From NCBI GenBank assembly GCA_022539475.1, contig VCMS01000337.1:1-64000 (forward strand): a DNA stretch of 64,000 nucleotides, in the 5' to 3' direction. A program made the position numbers and the translations under genes. Position 1 is the first letter of the stretch; every line of letters starts with the position of its first letter. Shown in pieces: positions 31,907 through 42,354 of the stretch. The DNA comes from Gracilaria domingensis. Lineage: Eukaryota > Rhodophyta > Florideophyceae > Gracilariales > Gracilariaceae. The notes below the pieces were generated by a model, which was given only the letters and a program-made list of their open reading frames with translations, did no database searches and was not told the DNA's origin.

Positions 31907-34900
31907 GACCTTGCAACGACGGTTGATAGCATCTGCGTTGGATCATGACCACTCCATTTAAGCAGAGAGCGCTTTAGGCGCTAGTTCATATAACAAGCCG
32001 GTAACGGTTGTATCGTGTGGAGCCCCCATTGTTTGGTTTGACGTCGACCCATCCTGCCGATTCTGGTCAACTGACACGCGACTTCGTGACGTGTAGTGTT
32101 TGTCGACCCCCATTGCCATCGTATGGAGGCTCTGCTGAGCCGCGGCCGGCAGCGTACGTCTTCCGCGTAGCGGTCGCAACGGTTTCCGAACAATCGGCAG
32201 ACGATCGACACCGTCTGTCATTTCCACTTGGCGTTTCCGCAGACGGATAGCTTCCACCGACGATCGCAGAAGTCACCACAACCGAAAATAATCGGTGCAA
32301 AGCAATGCACGCTCACCAACGACAAAAATCAACGTTGTACCAAACAATTTCCATATCGTACAAGGAGTGTAACTATAACCAGCCGTTCTCCAACGGAGTT
32401 ATGTTCGATCGGCGAGATTTCAGAGCAGGCCGAACCGATTGTCCCCGAAGAGTGGGCGGATTAGCTTCTTGTTGATCAAGTTGGGGGCAAGCCCTGTATC
32501 CAGTGACAAGGCTGTTAATGCCTAACCTGAACTTGGCGTGGACAGGCAAGAGTCGGCATACACCTTGTAGTTCCTCTTTCGCAGCCATTACCAGGATCTA
32601 CGGGGCACGGGAATCTTCGCGACCCGTACCCACGGGCGACCGAAAGAACACCCACAAGTGTTCCGGATCACGTCAGGGCAGCCCATTTCCCTTGTTAGGA
32701 TTCTAACAGCCGGGGAGTGAAGGGAGGCGCCTCGAGCGTCTTCAGCTTCGGCTCAGAAGACGCCCCTCCCGTTGGGGAGACTCCAAGTCTAGTTTTTTCG
32801 GGCAGGACAGCTGTCGTCAGCCGATTCCCGTCCTCGACGAGCACCAGTGATGACCTCTTCGCTAGAACCGGTTCAACTCTTCCCTCCATATTCTGGCCTA
32901 CCACAGGGAGCGGCTTGATTCGTCATAGATCCACCACTCAAATGAACTGCCAGTTGCGTGCTGCCTTGGGTAGGAAGTTCTCGGCACACGAGCTTGTTTT
33001 ATATCACTCCCATTTTCTTCGACGTTCTCTGGGAGAGAGATTCGAACTGGAGCTTGATTCGACCTTTCCCGCTGAAGGGACGTACACTGCGGTGAACTGT
33101 CCCATATTGGCTAACATTAATAACAGATACACTGGGGTCAACTAGTCCCTCTTGGACCTCATATCCCCAAACGATCTGCGGGGTGTTATACGCCTCCATC
33201 CTGGCGATAACACACCTCCATGCTACACGACCCTCCATAGGGAATGGCGCTGCCGGAATCCGGTGTCCGTTTGCGCATAGAATGCGGATCAGACGGGACA
33301 GAGTGGACGGGAAGGTCCAGAGTACCCGATAGAGTCGGGGTTGCCTACCGCGAGGAGTTTAACCGTTATCGTGGATCCAGATTGGACACCATTCCCCGTC
33401 AACCATGGCATGGAAGAATTATCCCGATTCTACTTCCGGGCGAAGGAGTACCTATACGAGGGTTTTCCACGTTTATAGGGAGGGGATGCGCTAGCTCGGA
33501 GCGTGTCACCCTTCCGCTTGGGTCATACCCTATACCTAATCATCAGGTAAGCGGATCATTCTTCCTAATTATTCCTCCCGGATTGTCCGGGCGACAAGTG
33601 CCCGGTATATTGGGGGATCCGCGATACCCATCCCACCTAAACAGTGGGGGAACATCCCTCTCCCCCAGCGGAAGTGGTACATTACGCCGGCAGGCGGGTG
33701 GCAAAGGCCCTTATGTCGCGCGGTTGAATAAGCTTGTTTCCGGTTTCTCCGGACGTTGCTTCGTATACCTCTTAAGGAGTTGTTTTTGGGATGCGGCATG
33801 ACCAGTAGCATATGCACCTTAAGGAGGTAGTTGGGAGTAGCTGCTTCGGGCCAACATTACTGCCCCTTGGCCCTGGAGGGTCTCTTTTGGACGATCCGCG
33901 GAACGGAATTATACTGATATTCTCAAACCTTTGAGGTAAATACCGGGAGGGACCTTACTCACGCCCCTGGGACCTCGGCTCACCCTCCGAGATATATCGC
34001 TTCCTTGAACCCTGCCAAACCTTGTCCGAGGAAGTCAGGACCAGATAGGGTCCTCTCCTTGGGCAAACTCTCTCTTGATTCAGAGTAACGCCGAGTTTTC
34101 GGGATGTAGTCGGACCTTTGCGGCGTTCCCCTTGAGGTCCGAACTTCGGAAGGTATTCCTTAAGTCGATAATAGGCGGGGATATGAAAGCAACTTCCGAT
34201 ACAGCGGGATTAGATGGCTTCAGACTCCTTCAAAGCCAGGGTGCTTTCTTCCGCTTCTCCGGGTTGCGGATTGCTGCCTGAGAGGTAAAAGTAGCCTGAC
34301 CGGGTGGACTTCGGATGAACGGGGGGACGCGACGTCCGGCTATCTTATCCCCCGAAGAGTCGGAGGACGACGACGAGGACGAACTGTGCCCCGAACTACT
34401 GTCCGGGGTCCCGGAGTCAGACACATCCGAGTAATTACCGGGATATCCCTTATGGACCGCTACGACGGGCTTCTCTCGGTGGATTGGCCCCGAACTGGGA
34501 AACTTTCGTTCATCTGCGAACTAATTTCGCCCGGCGGCCTTCTGCTTCCTCGGTCCATCCGAATGGTGGCTTCGGAGGTGGTACAATGCGTTGCGTGATC
34601 CGTTCCACGGGCGGGCTTGAGTATCCTCTCTGTACGAGGCGGTTTTCCTCCACCATACCCTTGGGGAGCACGATAGCCACTCCATGGTGAATTCATTCTC
34701 CTGCGCTCAGGGTACGGCATCCTCCTCCTGAGACAGTCCTTATCTAGGAGTTTATAAACCTGGGTCGACGGGAGTTCCTCGACTTGACTCAATGAGGGGA
34801 ATAGTGGGGGCAGCGGTTGCGCAATACCTTAAGGCGAGTGCCCCAGATTACTGTAATCCTGAGAGTCAACGTCTTTCCGGCGGTGCCGGCAGAGTTGGGT

Positions 34901-35365
34901 TGTCTCCACGACTGGAACCTTCCCTCTTCAGTTGTGGTACTGGCCTGCGGCAGGGAGTTCTAACTATAATCTTCCTGTTCCATCAACTGATGGCATTGGT
35001 TCTCGGAGTTGTCGCATTACTTCCGCGATCGCCAGGGACCGATATTCTCGAAGCCGGGTTTACCAGCCTGACCCGGCGCCAGGGGCATTCCCCGGAGGTA
35101 ACGCGATCTTCCGTTCGCAGGAGCGTAGCTCGTGCTGGGCCATACTGCAGCTTGCCACGAACTCCGGGGGCTATTACGCCAACAAGTGCGAGACGTTCCA
35201 AACTGGCAGCCAAAAAGGGGTGAGAGATCTGCGTATCAACAACCAGGTGAACGGGGGCCGGCGACCTTCGAATCTCCCAAAAGGGAATTCCAATGTTCCA
35301 GATTCCAACGACCACAAACAACGTCCAGTTATGGTTCTCCACGTTCTTAAGTGCGGAGACCAAAA
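31906..35365 (-). pseudogene. gag: C1 protease and gag region, indel-ridden
   Basis: It corresponds to 43545-46707 of C2 throughout, but every few tens of bases an extra base or a lengthened homopolymer appears (for example GGGCGGGCTTG against GGCGGCTTG at about 34610). No ORF longer than about 140 codons survives, whereas C2 has a 757-codon gag. The pattern of mostly insertions, abrupt onset and proximity to an N gap looks like unpolished single-read sequence rather than evolution. Confidence 0.8.
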
Positions 35366-36390
35366 TGTAGAAGCAAACCCTGGCCGCTGGCCGCGATGGG
35401 GTAATCTCCACTAGGATGTCCGAGTCCTACCTCGCCTGGCATGAGAAGAAGACAGGCGGCAGAACCCTCCTGTCCGTGCTCGGAGTCGCCGAGACAAGCC
35501 GCGGGTGTAAGACGCGGGAGACCGGTTTTGACTGGGGATATACCTACAGAGGTAAGATGCAAAGAACGGTGTAAGATCCAGAGGTGAAGTGTGATCCGAA
35601 CCTGGAGAGACATGGAGAAAAAGGGGACCGTGTCACGGGGGGGGAAAGCTCACGGTGCACGCCACCGGGAGCCGGAGCTTAGCGGACGCGTGCCAACCGG
35701 GCGGAAACAGGTCCGGATAGCGAGCGACGCCGAACCAAAGGCGTGCCCCAAAATATACCCAATACTGGGGCGGAAGCAATACGCTGGGAACCAAGGGTGT
35801 GACAGCGGGGTGACAACCAACAGTTCACGAAAGTGACAACCCAATGAGCCTGACAAACAACAAGGGACNNNNNNNNNNNNNNNNNNNNNNNNNNNNNNNN
35901 NNNNNNNNNNNNNNNNNNNNNNNNNNNNNNNNNNTGCCGAAACCAAATCGGCGTTACTTCTCCGAGGGGAGTGGTAAACCTACGTAGGCAGCTGTCTACT
36001 ATAGCCCGATCCTGAACAGGACGCGACTCAGTTGTTTATTTACTCGTCGGCTCCAGGGTGAGATCACCCCAGCATATATACTATTACTACTACGGTATCT
36101 ACAATGCACACCTCCGAGGGTCATACACGTGGACGACCCACTGTCAGGGTGCGGGGTATTCCCCAACGGCGTGGCACAAATATCTAACTAGCCAGCTCCA
36201 CCACGTGGCCTACTATCACACCCACTAGGCACTTCCCATGCAGGGTCTACCTATTAAGGGTCCAACCAAACCATCCCAACAATACCAAAATTAAAGGGAG
36301 TTTTCATAACTTAGCCACGTCACCGGCCATCGGTACCATCTCATTATGAGAACCGTGATGCATCCGATATCGGAAAGCCGTTGCTCCACA
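35366..36390 (-). repeat. family C LTR 2 (middle), with gap
   Basis: It starts TGTAGAAGC (noisy) and ends TTGCTCCACA. The part right of the gap carries LTR 3-type variants (GTTGTTTATTT, CACCCCAGC, GATATCGG). The part left of the gap belongs to the noisy C1 sequence. It serves as the 5' LTR of C1 and the 3' LTR of C2. Confidence 0.88.
35869..35934. other. assembly gap, 66 N
   Basis: Run of N inside the middle LTR. The intact LTR 1 has about 85-90 bases over the same interval, so the gap size is close to, but not exactly, the missing sequence. Confidence 1.
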
Positions 36391-36458
36391 TCTCCCCTCC
36401 TTAGGTTCGAGCGCGAGCGCGAGCGCGACGGCGAAGTACCGACATCGGGAGTATAAAT

Positions 36459-38514
36459 ATGACGTCCCCTCAGGGTTCTACCGACCACTTGGTTCTTCCA
36501 CGCAAGCGGCTTTCGCCTCCGACTTCGGATATAACTCCTCCTTCTCCTCCGATACCTCGGCGTTCGCTGCCAGTCTCAACTGCTTCTTCTCCTCCCTTAG
36601 CAGGAATGAATCCGAACCCGTTCCATACCAACCCGCTCCCGGGGAACTCGTCGTCAGCTCCGCAAGCGGCGTCTGAGGTGCCCTCGGGCAGTGCGTCACA
36701 ACAAGGACATCCTCCTCAAGGCCCCTCCCAATACTTTGGTGGGTTTCAGTCAGCTCCTCTCCCTCAAGGGAATCCGTACGGTGGTCCGCTCAACCAACCC
36801 TACGCGGGGTACAACCATCTCGGCTTCTTCCCTTCTCAAGCGCAAGCTCCTGTCCCGCAAGCGGTGGCTCCTTTCAGCTTCTACGAGGCGTATCCCCATC
36901 CGGGTGCTCCTCTTCCGATGCCTCCGGCTCCTCCAGTTGCTCCTACTCAGCAGGCTTTCGATCCTAACGCCATTGCTTGGAATGCAGAGCAGGCTGTCCC
37001 GTTGACGGTGAACCCCCGTGGGTGGATTAGTCGTGAGTCCCTCGTGAATCGGGATATACGCCGCGAGGGCCTTATCTTCTCCCGCGCGCCGTGGTTCCAC
37101 CCGACAGCGGTTGCCGATGAGGCTCTCATCGATTCTTACGCCGTAAACGGAATGCTCCCAGGTGGGATCCCCCGAGATGCAGTACGCTCCCGCGAGTGGC
37201 GAACCCGCATTGCGGTAGAACCTCACTTGCTCCGATGTGAACGCGGGGAGTCCCTTGACCAAGCGCGTGGGGAGATGGCTCGTTTGGCTTACTCCAGGGT
37301 TGGAAGATTGCGATATGATCATCCGATTCCGGCAGAATTCGACTTCGACGTGTCGCACTATCGTACCTACGGGGAGGTTTCATATGGCAACGCGTTGGCA
37401 GAGTTTCCGGAAGCGGAGCATCGGTATCACTTGGGTGAAGTGGATCCTGATATCCTCCTGTGGAGTCGTCCCTTGCTGAGGGCAGAGTTCCGATACCTGT
37501 CACGGAGTAGGCGTCACAACCGTGATCTCTATGATTTCGAGAGGCGGGTCCGGTTTGAGCGGAATGCGCGCTCCCGTCGGGGACTTCTGATTCCGTATCC
37601 AAATTTGGAGGTCGATCGTTTGCGCTTCGATGCCTTACCGTCCCGATACGTGGGCCTTCCATCGTGGTGGAGTCGGGTAGAGGTCCCTGCGGGGTGTTTT
37701 GCTGAACTCCCGCCGAGCATCTACTATATCGGCTCGCGGTTGATAGACAATCCCGACTCGGGCTATTGGTCGTTGGTACTCGCCGAGTGGGCTGCCCGCG
37801 TCGCGGTTCACCTCCTGTGGGATGTCTATGATCACTTCCGCTTGTGGTATCTTCCTCCAAATTTGAGGTGGCTCCTTCGAAGGATTGATCTCGTTACCCC
37901 TTGGGTTCCGAGGCTAACCAGGAAGAGGTTGGGGAGTTGTTGGATGTAATCGACGGGTCGATTGGGACCGAGTTCCGGTAGCTTGGCAGCCTGACAGGCG
38001 ACAGCGTTTCCGCGACCGATCACCGGGGCGAATTTCCACCCGTTCCGGGGTCTGGGTGTACTACGACCCGTGGGAGCGCCAGCTCATCTCTCAAGAGCAA
38101 GCGAACGCGATGGCCGCACTTCCCCGCGCTATGCCGGTAGGTCACCCAGTTGGGTTTGTGTTCCCTGAGGACTATGCCGTGCCCTCGGATGTCCCTGATC
38201 CAATGGTGGATAATGATGAGATCGCCGTCGTTGCCGGAACAGGCCAACTCACTGGCATTCCGAACACGGACCCGAACGCAACTGCGGTCCCGACGGAGGG
38301 CGCTCCTGCCCCTGAGGGATGGTCCTTGATAGCTCCCACCGCACAACCGGCAAATTGGGCCGGAAGCGTGGCTTCCCTTCGGGCCGATCTCCAGGCTCAT
38401 GGCGTGCCAATCCCTCCGGGCGTGAACACCATCGCAGGGCTAGCGGCCCTCGCGAGCGAGTACTTCTCACAGAATCCCAACGCGGGAAGCGGTGCTCCCT
38501 CCACTGGCGGTTAG
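36459..38514 (+). pseudogene. antisense ORF of C2 (two 1-base deletions)
   Basis: ATG at 36459 opens 496 codons nearly identical to C1 (about nine amino-acid differences by eye, such as YAGYNHL against YARYNHL). A 1-base deletion at about 37900 (GTTACCCCTTGGG against GTTACCCTCTTGGG) and another at about 37955 break the frame. From about 38056 the original frame continues to TAG at 38512-38514 and has TGG where C1 has the internal TGA. Each copy is thus damaged at a different place, and the undamaged version of every site is present in the other. The source element therefore presumably had a full-length ORF of about 685 codons. Confidence 0.85.
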
Positions 38515-38946
38515 CCCCTCATGAGGTCTTCCTCCAATCTTAGAGTGTCTTGTGATAGTTTCCAATTAAAGCCAGCTAGTGGCAAGTTTTCCCTTACCCT
38601 CGTCGAGGTATGCTTCTCGGCGACGAGCTTCTTCTTCTTACTTCTTCCTCTTCCTTCTTCAGGACCTTCTCCTTCTTCCTTCCATAGGATTCTCAGCATC
38701 CTTCTTCTCTTCCTTCCATGGCTTCTCGGCGTAGATATCTTCTTTCTCCTTTTTAGGCATTTTCTACTTTTCCGCAATGCGGCATTGTCCCGATAATTCG
38801 GTGGTTACTACTACTAACACTTCTCTCCTATTATACAGAGGATCTCTTCCTACTTCTTGACTTCATCTTCTCTTCTCGAGCGTCACTCTTCTCTTCTTCA
38901 AACCGCAGAGCGGGCACGAGAACTGTAAACTGCACCGGTTAACGGG
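38515..38946. other. spacer between antisense ORF and pol, C2
   Basis: Pyrimidine-rich on plus. It holds the 3' ends of two convergent genes, and no ORF is recognised. Confidence 0.5.
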
Positions 38947-39596
38947 CTACCCCACCATCGCATTGTCCAACGTTGGAGGCAATGGTGTCCGAGACCGGCG
39001 ATGATACGACAAGACCTTGGACCTAGGGAGGTGTTCAATTGGCTCCCAAGTGTCCTCCTCTGGGGAATAGCCGTACCAACGGACTCTATACAGTAGCTTC
39101 CCTTCGGGGCTTTTCTCGTGTTCCACGATACGATCTACCACGAATTCCTGTGGGTATACGCCATCCTTGGCATCTCGTGGTGCTTCTCCCGACATTGGGC
39201 AGTGATGTCCAGTGGTACCCACGCGGGTTAGTGGTCCTTGGAGGCGTTGAACCGATCTTCGGGGCGGTGGACAGGTGGACTTCGGTCTTCTCAAGCCGTC
39301 CTGACGGAGTGCGCTAACTCCCGACACGGGCGTCCAATTGCCTCATAAGTGAGCTCAACCGAAAACTCTCGATCTCCGGAGTCCGGCGAGCTCCTTTCTT
39401 TCCCAAACGGGCGGCCAACCGACGAACGGTAGCGTCCGTTTTGCGGAACCACTTTCACTTTGGCCGCAGGAGAGCCGTTGCGACGGAGAAGTAGCCTACA
39501 GCACTCCCTGTGCAGGGCGGCGGAACGCTGGGCCACGGCGCATATCCGGCCGTGCACTCCATTTTCATTGGATGGTGGCGCGCGCGTGTGTGCCAC
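38947..39596 (-). pseudogene. pol: C2 chromodomain region
   Basis: The chromodomain (FVVDRIVEHEKSPEGKLLYR, RWYGYSPEEDTWEPIEHL) is intact at 39327-38947. The preceding linker is in a second frame (39596-39291), so one indel lies at about 39300. C1 reads through here without a break. Confidence 0.85.
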
Positions 39597-39898
39597 ACAT
39601 CCCGTGAACGGTATCTACAGTGTCAGTTTCCGGCAAGCGGTCGCTAAGCGGCGGGCACCACTCTCCAGCAATGGCATGGATTACAGTATTCAATCTCGAA
39701 TCTCCCGCCATAGGGCTGCGCATGCGCACTGCGCGCGGTGCCATTTACCGTAATTCCGGGTCCGACGCACTATAGCGTTCCGTCTGCTAAGCAGCGCCCT
39801 TCATGGGACTTCTCCACTTCCTGACCAAGGCTTTCCAGCACAATCCACAAGGATTCTTGTCTTCTTAACTCTCCCACTGCGGGCCATTCCCAGGTAGG

Positions 39899-40954
39899 CT
39901 ATGCGTCACTTTCCATGCCGCTTCGTCCCGCGAAGGGGTCAGCGGATACTGCACGTTCGCGCGAGCGAGTTATAGCGCGTTCCAGCGACTTGGATTGCAT
40001 CCCAACGGGGCCACTAACATCCTTAGCAGCAGCACTCCCAGCAGGGGATTCTTCACTTCTTCTGACTTCGTTCCTCGCCGAGGTTTCGGAATCACGCGAC
40101 GTAGCGCCAGCGCGATCGTTCCCAGTGGGGGATTCCATCTCACTCTGAGACGCAGCACCTCGGGTAGGTCCAGCGGATGCCGGAGCAACCGGAGCGCGAT
40201 TTACACTGTCCTCCCCCTCCTTAGGGTGCGATACGGCTTCCGCATTTCGCGCCAATACCGTAGACGAGGGGTGAATCTCATGTGACTCAGTAGAGGGTGT
40301 AGGTGTAACCCGTGAGAGTCCGGGGTTATCCTTGAGCAACTCTGTTGTTTCAGGCAAGTCAGCGAGACCGCGCTGCGGGTGGGGCAAAACTGATGGACGG
40401 TTTGCTGCAGTACCCGTCTGTTCGGTAACTTGATGCGACGATGGACCGTTTCCGGTATCCGGCGCGGCGATAACTTCCTGTATAGGGCTCGGTGCGCGAT
40501 ATACTCGATCTCGCGATACCCGCTCGTGCTGATTATCGATATCAAGCACGACGGTAGTCTCCTGTATGGATACAACCCGATAGGGGCCACTGGCGATTGG
40601 AGAGAGCTTATGGCGCTTCTCCTTCTCAGGATTGTAGTACTCCTTCCTGAGGAACACATAATCACCAACCCGAAGCTGCGGTAGCGGCCTACGGATTCGG
40701 CTATCGAAATTGCGCTTGTAGGCGAGTTGGGCTTTCTCCATAGAGCGCTTAGCCATAGGCACCATCGTGGTTAACCATTTCTTCCACGCTTCGCGGTGTA
40801 GCCTCGGTGTCGAGTATTCGTCCATGGTTGGCTGGGCCTCAATGGCAAGAGGAGGTGGTCTCCTTGACAGGACTAACTCGAAAGGGACAACGACGTTACC
40901 CGATGTACCTGGGTGTTGTATGCGTATGTAATGGCGTCTGTGTACAAATCCCAA
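39899..40954 (-). CDS. pol: C2 integrase C-terminal part and linker
   Basis: 351 codons: the end of the integrase core (HPGTSGNVVVPFELVLSRRP), a GPY/F-like module (LRVGDYVFLRKEYYNPEKEK, GPYRVVSIQETTVVLDID) and a long low-complexity Pro/Ser/Glu linker. It overlaps the previous frame at 40873-40954, where one indel separates them. The frame has Arg and Glu at the two positions where C1 has stops. Confidence 0.8.
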   Translation of the reverse strand: MGFVHRRHYIRIQHPGTSGNVVVPFELVLSRRPPPLAIEAQPTMDEYSTPRLHREAWKKWLTTMVPMAKRSMEKAQLAYKRNFDSRIRRPLPQLRVGDYVFLRKEYYNPEKEKRHKLSPIASGPYRVVSIQETTVVLDIDNQHERVSRDRVYRAPSPIQEVIAAPDTGNGPSSHQVTEQTGTAANRPSVLPHPQRGLADLPETTELLKDNPGLSRVTPTPSTESHEIHPSSTVLARNAEAVSHPKEGEDSVNRAPVAPASAGPTRGAASQSEMESPTGNDRAGATSRDSETSARNEVRRSEESPAGSAAAKDVSGPVGMQSKSLERAITRSRERAVSADPFAGRSGMESDA

Positions 40955-42354
40955 GTCTTGGGGTGTTCCGCAACGTAGGATCTCAATGCACCAAGAATGG
41001 TTCGGTTAAATCTCTCTGCCTGACCATTAGTTTGGGGGTGATACGTTGTTGTGAACAGATTCCTAATGTCGAGGATGCGACAAACGTCTTGGAAGAATTT
41101 CGACGTGAACTGGGAGCCGTTGTCGGAGAGCACGTGTACCGGTGGTCCATAGACAAAGACCCAGTGGGTAACAAACGCCTGAGCCACAGCAGCAGCAGTT
41201 ATCCGCTTGAGCGGCACAGTCCGTACCAGCTTTGAGAAGCGATCGGTGATCACCAAGAGGTATTGATTCCCTTGCGAGGTTTTGATCAATTCGCCAAGAA
41301 TGTCAATGGCGACAGACTCTAGCGGCGCCCTTGCAGGGAATAACTTCAACTTCTTTGAATACTTCCTCAGCTTGATGTCGTTTTTGGCACATTCCTGACA
41401 GGATCGACGTACTGCATAGCAGTCGAATGCCATTGCAGGCCAGTAAAAATCCTTTCTCAATGTGAGATACAACTTTCTTCCTCCCGGATGGGCTCCCAGC
41501 TTCACATAGTGAGAGAGGTGAAGAACTCGACTCTGTAAGGAGTGCGGCACCACTATTTGTGGGTTCGGTGACACCTTTCTTATTAAGTAGCCTTGATTAT
41601 TCACCTGAAAGGGCAAGTGGTATCCACCGTTCAGACGGGCTCGTACCTGTGTACAGAAGGGATCCATCTGCTGTTCCCGTATCATCTCCTCGGGCGTGAT
41701 GGGTATAAATGACCCGGTACCCGGTTCAGTGGATCGTGTGACAAGTATATCGTCACAAACGTCATCCGTCACAGTTTCCATACTCCCCTCGAGGTCGCCA
41801 ACCATAAAGCATGGGATGTCGGCGTCCTCTGTAGGCTCGGCTTCAGCTGATGTGCCCAAGCGGGATAGGGCGTCCGCCTGGAGGTTAAGGGAGCCTTTCT
41901 TGTACACTACTTCGAAGTCGAATTCCGACAGTCGGAGTCTCCACCGCATCAGGCGTCCCGATGGTTCGGTGATTTCCATCAGCCAGCGAAGGCATTTGTG
42001 GTCGGTGTGTACACGAAAGTGGGTCCCCATCAAATATGGTCTGAGTGTCGACAATGCCCAGACTACGGCAAGACATTCCTTCTCGGAAACTGAGTAATTC
42101 CGCTCATGGACGTTTAGCGATCTCGACCAGTACCCAATAGGGTGTCGTCCCCCGGTCTCATCGGTTTGAAACAAAGCGCACCCAACCTGGTTTGCGCTAG
42201 CGTCAGTGTCGACCTCATAGGGTAACCCAGGTTTGGGGAGAGCCAGAATTGGCGGAGACGTCACGGCTTCAACCAATGCCGCGAACGCGGAGGCCTCTTC
42301 GCCTCCAAAGGGGTGCAATTCAACAGGTTTTCCTTTCGTAAGGAGCTTGTTCAA
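40873..42354 (-). CDS. pol: C2 RNase H and integrase core
   Basis: 493 codons. RNase H: YEVDTDASANQVGCALFQTD, RNYSVSEKECLAVVW, VHTDHKCL, NLQADALSR. Integrase zinc finger: HLSHYVKLGAHPGGRK ... CQECAKN. Core: SVAIDILGELI, HVLSDNGSQFTSKFF and HPQTNGQAERFNRTI give the D, D and E of the transesterification centre. All catalytic residues are present. It begins just before the RNase H domain after a 1-base loss at about 42408 (CAGTCCAAG against CAGTCCTAAG in C1). Confidence 0.9.
   Translation of the reverse strand: MNKLLTKGKPVELHPFGGEEASAFAALVEAVTSPPILALPKPGLPYEVDTDASANQVGCALFQTDETGGRHPIGYWSRSLNVHERNYSVSEKECLAVVWALSTLRPYLMGTHFRVHTDHKCLRWLMEITEPSGRLMRWRLRLSEFDFEVVYKKGSLNLQADALSRLGTSAEAEPTEDADIPCFMVGDLEGSMETVTDDVCDDILVTRSTEPGTGSFIPITPEEMIREQQMDPFCTQVRARLNGGYHLPFQVNNQGYLIRKVSPNPQIVVPHSLQSRVLHLSHYVKLGAHPGGRKLYLTLRKDFYWPAMAFDCYAVRRSCQECAKNDIKLRKYSKKLKLFPARAPLESVAIDILGELIKTSQGNQYLLVITDRFSKLVRTVPLKRITAAAVAQAFVTHWVFVYGPPVHVLSDNGSQFTSKFFQDVCRILDIRNLFTTTYHPQTNGQAERFNRTILGALRSYVAEHPKTWDLYTDAITYAYNTQVHRVTSLSLSS

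Larger units (their letters stand above)
23765..35868 (-). mobile_element. C1: family C chromovirus, first copy
   Basis: It runs leftward (minus): 5' LTR at 35366 onward (broken by the N gap), gag-pro (31.9-35.4 kb, error-ridden), RT, RNase H, integrase, chromodomain, then the opposed antisense ORF and the 3' LTR. From 24755 to about 31905 it matches C2 at high identity with a handful of substitutions and indels. From about 31906 to the gap it differs mainly by one- to few-base insertions. Confidence 0.88.
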
